Assembly: GCA_047602185.1 (NCBI GenBank)
Contig: JASGHY010000001.1
Span: 1,488,001-1,552,000 of the forward strand
Source of the DNA: PMP191F sp047602185
Lineage (GTDB): Bacteria > Bacteroidota > Bacteroidia > Chitinophagales > Chitinophagaceae
Direction of reading: 5' to 3'
DNA length: 64,000 bases
Below, piece by piece: positions 63,127 through 64,000 of this stretch. Under the pieces are notes generated by a model. The model was not told where the DNA came from. It was given only the letters and a program-made list of their open reading frames with translations, and made no database searches. The translations under genes were made by a program, and so were the position numbers. Within the stretch, counting starts at the first letter, position 1. Each line of letters opens with the position of its first letter.

Positions 63127-64000
63127 ATGCGGGAAATCTATTACAACTCAGACATTACCCCAAAGGCCATCAATGAGATTAAACTACTCGCTTTATACTA
63201 TGATAGAATAAATATAGTTAATGATGCCGTTTACTCTCCTAAGTTTGATATGGTGGACGGGGAATTCAAATTTACAGGAACAGACACGCTCCAATTTATT
63301 CCGAACTCATTTACATCTGACTATAAACTGCTTATTAATGAGGGTTTAATTTCGATTACACAGAAAAAAGAGGAGCAAGAGAATGAGTATGAAAAAAAGC
63401 TCACTAGAAAAATTAGTGATTTAGTAAATTCTCATCAAGACCTAATATTTCCTAGTCATCCAAAAGAAAACAATGGAAAAATCATCACGGAAGAAGTGTA
63501 TGATATAATGAAATATATGCTTGACTTTGAATGGAACAAACCAATTGAAACAGATTTTATTTGGTGGTATTATGCCTTCAAATTAAAATGGTTTATAAAA
63601 CTATTGATAGATGGTAAAAATTGTTTGAGCAGTAGCAATAATTTGAATAATCTATTTTCGGCTTTTATTCAAGACTCCACCAAGACAAACCAAAATTTGG
63701 GGATAAAGGGATACACAAAATCTTTGGCATTTGATGCGCTTAAGATTAGCTTACCTAATCCTGACTTGCTATCATTTGAAGACATTTTAGAGTTGAAACT
63801 GAAACTGAAGGATCAGTTAGCATTTTTTTATCAAACCATTAATTCTATCGAAGTAAAAAACAAAGAGCTTTTCACAAGTGATATAAAAGAAAATGATTAT
63901 CAGGCTATTTTTTTCAATGAAATAGAAAAGCCTCATAGAGAGTTAGAACTTAAGATGAAAAATTTAAATAGTAAAACATTTAGGAACTTCATTGAAAAGA
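63127..64000 (+). CDS. Partial AT-rich gene of unknown function, cut by window end
   Basis: An open frame from the ATG at 63127 runs 291 codons to the end of the window with no stop. Translation begins REIYYNSDITPKAINEIKLL followed by ALYYDRINIV, which faintly recalls DUF6236-type proteins, an uncharacterised family; this is only by eye. It has no signal peptide, and is helical and rich in Lys, Asn and Glu. Its base composition is clearly more AT-rich than the other genes here, with many AAA/AAT codons, which suggests acquisition from elsewhere. The gene's full length and neighbours to the right are not visible. Confidence 0.8.
   Translation, partial: MREIYYNSDITPKAINEIKLLALYYDRINIVNDAVYSPKFDMVDGEFKFTGTDTLQFIPNSFTSDYKLLINEGLISITQKKEEQENEYEKKLTRKISDLVNSHQDLIFPSHPKENNGKIITEEVYDIMKYMLDFEWNKPIETDFIWWYYAFKLKWFIKLLIDGKNCLSSSNNLNNLFSAFIQDSTKTNQNLGIKGYTKSLAFDALKISLPNPDLLSFEDILELKLKLKDQLAFFYQTINSIEVKNKELFTSDIKENDYQAIFFNEIEKPHRELELKMKNLNSKTFRNFIEK

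Noticed and set aside
63032..63220. Plus-strand frame before the right-end gene, starting MPKQI and interrupted by TGA after five codons
   Set aside because: Could be a pseudogene remnant, but the stop and shortness make it indistinguishable from chance.

Overview
The window looks like a chromosomal stretch from a gliding-type Bacteroidota, most likely the family Chitinophagaceae (Chitinophaga/Niastella relatives). This is an inference from gene content: type IX secretion (T9SS) C-terminal domains, a beta-propeller hybrid-type sensor kinase with a LytTR partner, a GH127 enzyme, a DUF3078 protein, a TonB receptor with a carboxypeptidase-like N-domain, short asparaginase and MutS-like membrane ATPase, and Bacteroidota-type TAnnTTTG promoters. 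No rRNA, tRNA or CRISPR was seen.

Layout. 0.2-8.3 kb: a small unknown protein, a divergent sensor kinase/response regulator pair, then a T9SS-sorted surface protein followed by a peptidase S74 fibre-like protein. 8.6-14.7 kb: minus-strand genes for a GH127 arabinofuranosidase-like enzyme, a predicted metalloprotease and two AraC-type regulators. 14.8-17.5 kb: plus-strand cluster with an effector-binding-like protein, a 73-aa protein and an ArsR/SRPBCC/AHSA1 operon whose promoter is bracketed by two operators. 18-27.6 kb: housekeeping and stress-type accessory genes (secreted esterase-TPR, ankyrin, cupin, DUF2752/TM2, DUF2071, VOC, GNAT) separated by repeats. 27.7-28.6 kb: a REP-associated tyrosine transposase between inverted REP hairpins. 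28.7-35.3 kb: prenyl synthase, TonB receptor, pirin/OsmC, short asparaginase and a secreted unknown. 35.4-43.6 kb: AraC regulator, TlpA-like thioredoxin, MutS-like ATPase, aspartate kinase, fructose-bisphosphatase. 43.7-47.3 kb: CAP protein, a five-copy palindromic array, ABC ATPase, DinB, four-helix-bundle protein and Nudix. 47.4-54 kb: DUF3078, a large T9SS protein, SRPBCC and a second esterase-TPR. 54-62.7 kb: a repeat-associated protein and a tripartite efflux operon (FtsX-type permease, ATPase, TolC). 63.1 kb to the end: an AT-rich gene cut by the window edge, unlike everything to its left.

The most unusual property is the intergenic DNA. At least four kinds of repeat fill nearly every long gap: (a) phrase repeats built of permuted short words, with one 25-nt phrase seen ten times on both strands; (b) about 140-bp elements with imperfect inverted ends (four copies, one interrupted by another palindrome); (c) REP-like hairpin doublets, one family flanking the RAYT transposase; (d) five units of mostly 135 bp with a hairpin core at 44.2-44.9 kb. 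Two paralogous, uncharacterised proteins (18.1 and 54.6 kb) sit inside the phrase-repeat clusters and their C-termini are translated from the repeats. This protein/repeat association is the best candidate for something not yet described.
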